Below, one piece after another: positions 48,464 through 48,584 of a DNA stretch of 48,584 nt. The stretch lies in contig JFBG01000004.1 of the NCBI GenBank assembly GCA_000583135.1, forward strand, positions 1 through 48,584, written 5' to 3'. The translations under genes were made by a program, and so were the position numbers. The stretch's first letter is position 1, and the number at the start of each line of letters is the position of its first letter. A model generated the notes under the pieces. That model was not told the DNA's origin. It saw only the letters and a program-made list of their open reading frames with translations, and did no database searches. This stretch comes from Thioalkalivibrio sp. HK1. Its GTDB lineage: Bacteria > Pseudomonadota > Gammaproteobacteria > HK1.

Positions 48464-48584
48464 GACCCCGGCGATGATTTTCATCAGTGTCGATTTGCCG
48501 GCCCCGTTATCCCCGACCAGCCCCATGACCTCCCCACGCCTGACTTCCAAATCCGCCCCGCGCAGCGCCTGCACCGCCCCGAAA
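48343..48584. repeat. Perfect 242-bp fold-back palindrome at the window end
   Basis: The last 121 bp (48464-48584) are the exact reverse complement of 48343-48463, with no spacer; the centre is GGTCGACC. It cuts through xylG just after Walker A. A gap-free inverted repeat inside a conserved gene, ending exactly at the sequence end, is best read as a chimeric or assembly artefact. Confidence 0.95.

Noticed and set aside
48170..48574. Minus-strand frame with a perfect ABC Walker A motif at the right end
   Set aside because: It is the mirror image of xylG created by the fold-back palindrome, not a second ATPase gene.

Overview
The window looks like a complete contig from an uncultivated gammaproteobacterium. 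The core genes sit in orders typical of that class: pyrC-rnt, radC next to rpmB-rpmG, coaBC-dut-algC-argB-slmA, proC-yggT and nfeD-qmcA. The genus cannot be named from the sequence alone. Core genes are GC-rich, with many ATCGA/TCGATCG-type words. Parts of the accessory region (hsdS, the SIR2 gene, the helicase, the DUF262 gene) are visibly AT-richer, which suggests transfer. Both ends look like assembly break points: the left end lies inside a 132-bp tandem repeat and the right end is a perfect 242-bp fold-back palindrome.

Layout. 1-735: the 3' part of a gene for a cysteine-rich tandem-repeat protein, followed by a strong terminator. 877-18677: housekeeping genes for lipoate synthesis (lipA), RNA maturation (rnt), pyrimidines (pyrC, dut), ribosomal proteins L28 and L33, an FmdB-like zinc ribbon, RadC, coenzyme A (coaBC), phosphohexomutase (algC), arginine and proline (argB, proC), division-site control (slmA), a YgjP-type metallopeptidase, YggT, a class III aminotransferase, a phage-type small protein, and the NfeD/SPFH membrane pair. 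18831-20377: a tandem family of small coiled-coil/membrane-anchor proteins with two decayed copies.

20519-44080 is a defence island interrupted by a giant surface-type protein. It holds a type I restriction-modification operon with a SIR2-family gene inserted between hsdS and hsdR and a 54-codon reading frame between hsdM and hsdS. Next come an AbiE-type toxin-antitoxin pair with one extra full and one truncated antitoxin copy, and an SF2 helicase with a small zinc-binding partner. The 1938-residue Calx-beta-like repeat protein follows, then a small acidic protein, a two-gene remnant or variant of an ABC-three-component system (middle component plus DUF2326 ATPase), and a GmrSD-like DUF262/DUF1524 nuclease.

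44246-48584: accessory metabolism, with a zinc alcohol dehydrogenase, a TrpB2-type enzyme, a XylF-like sugar-binding protein and the start of its ABC ATPase. The best candidates for something undescribed are the type I R-M/SIR2 operon with its small reading frame, the effector-less ABC-3C pair, the helicase/zinc-finger pair, and the cysteine-rich repeat polyprotein. No tRNA, rRNA, CRISPR array or transposase was recognised.
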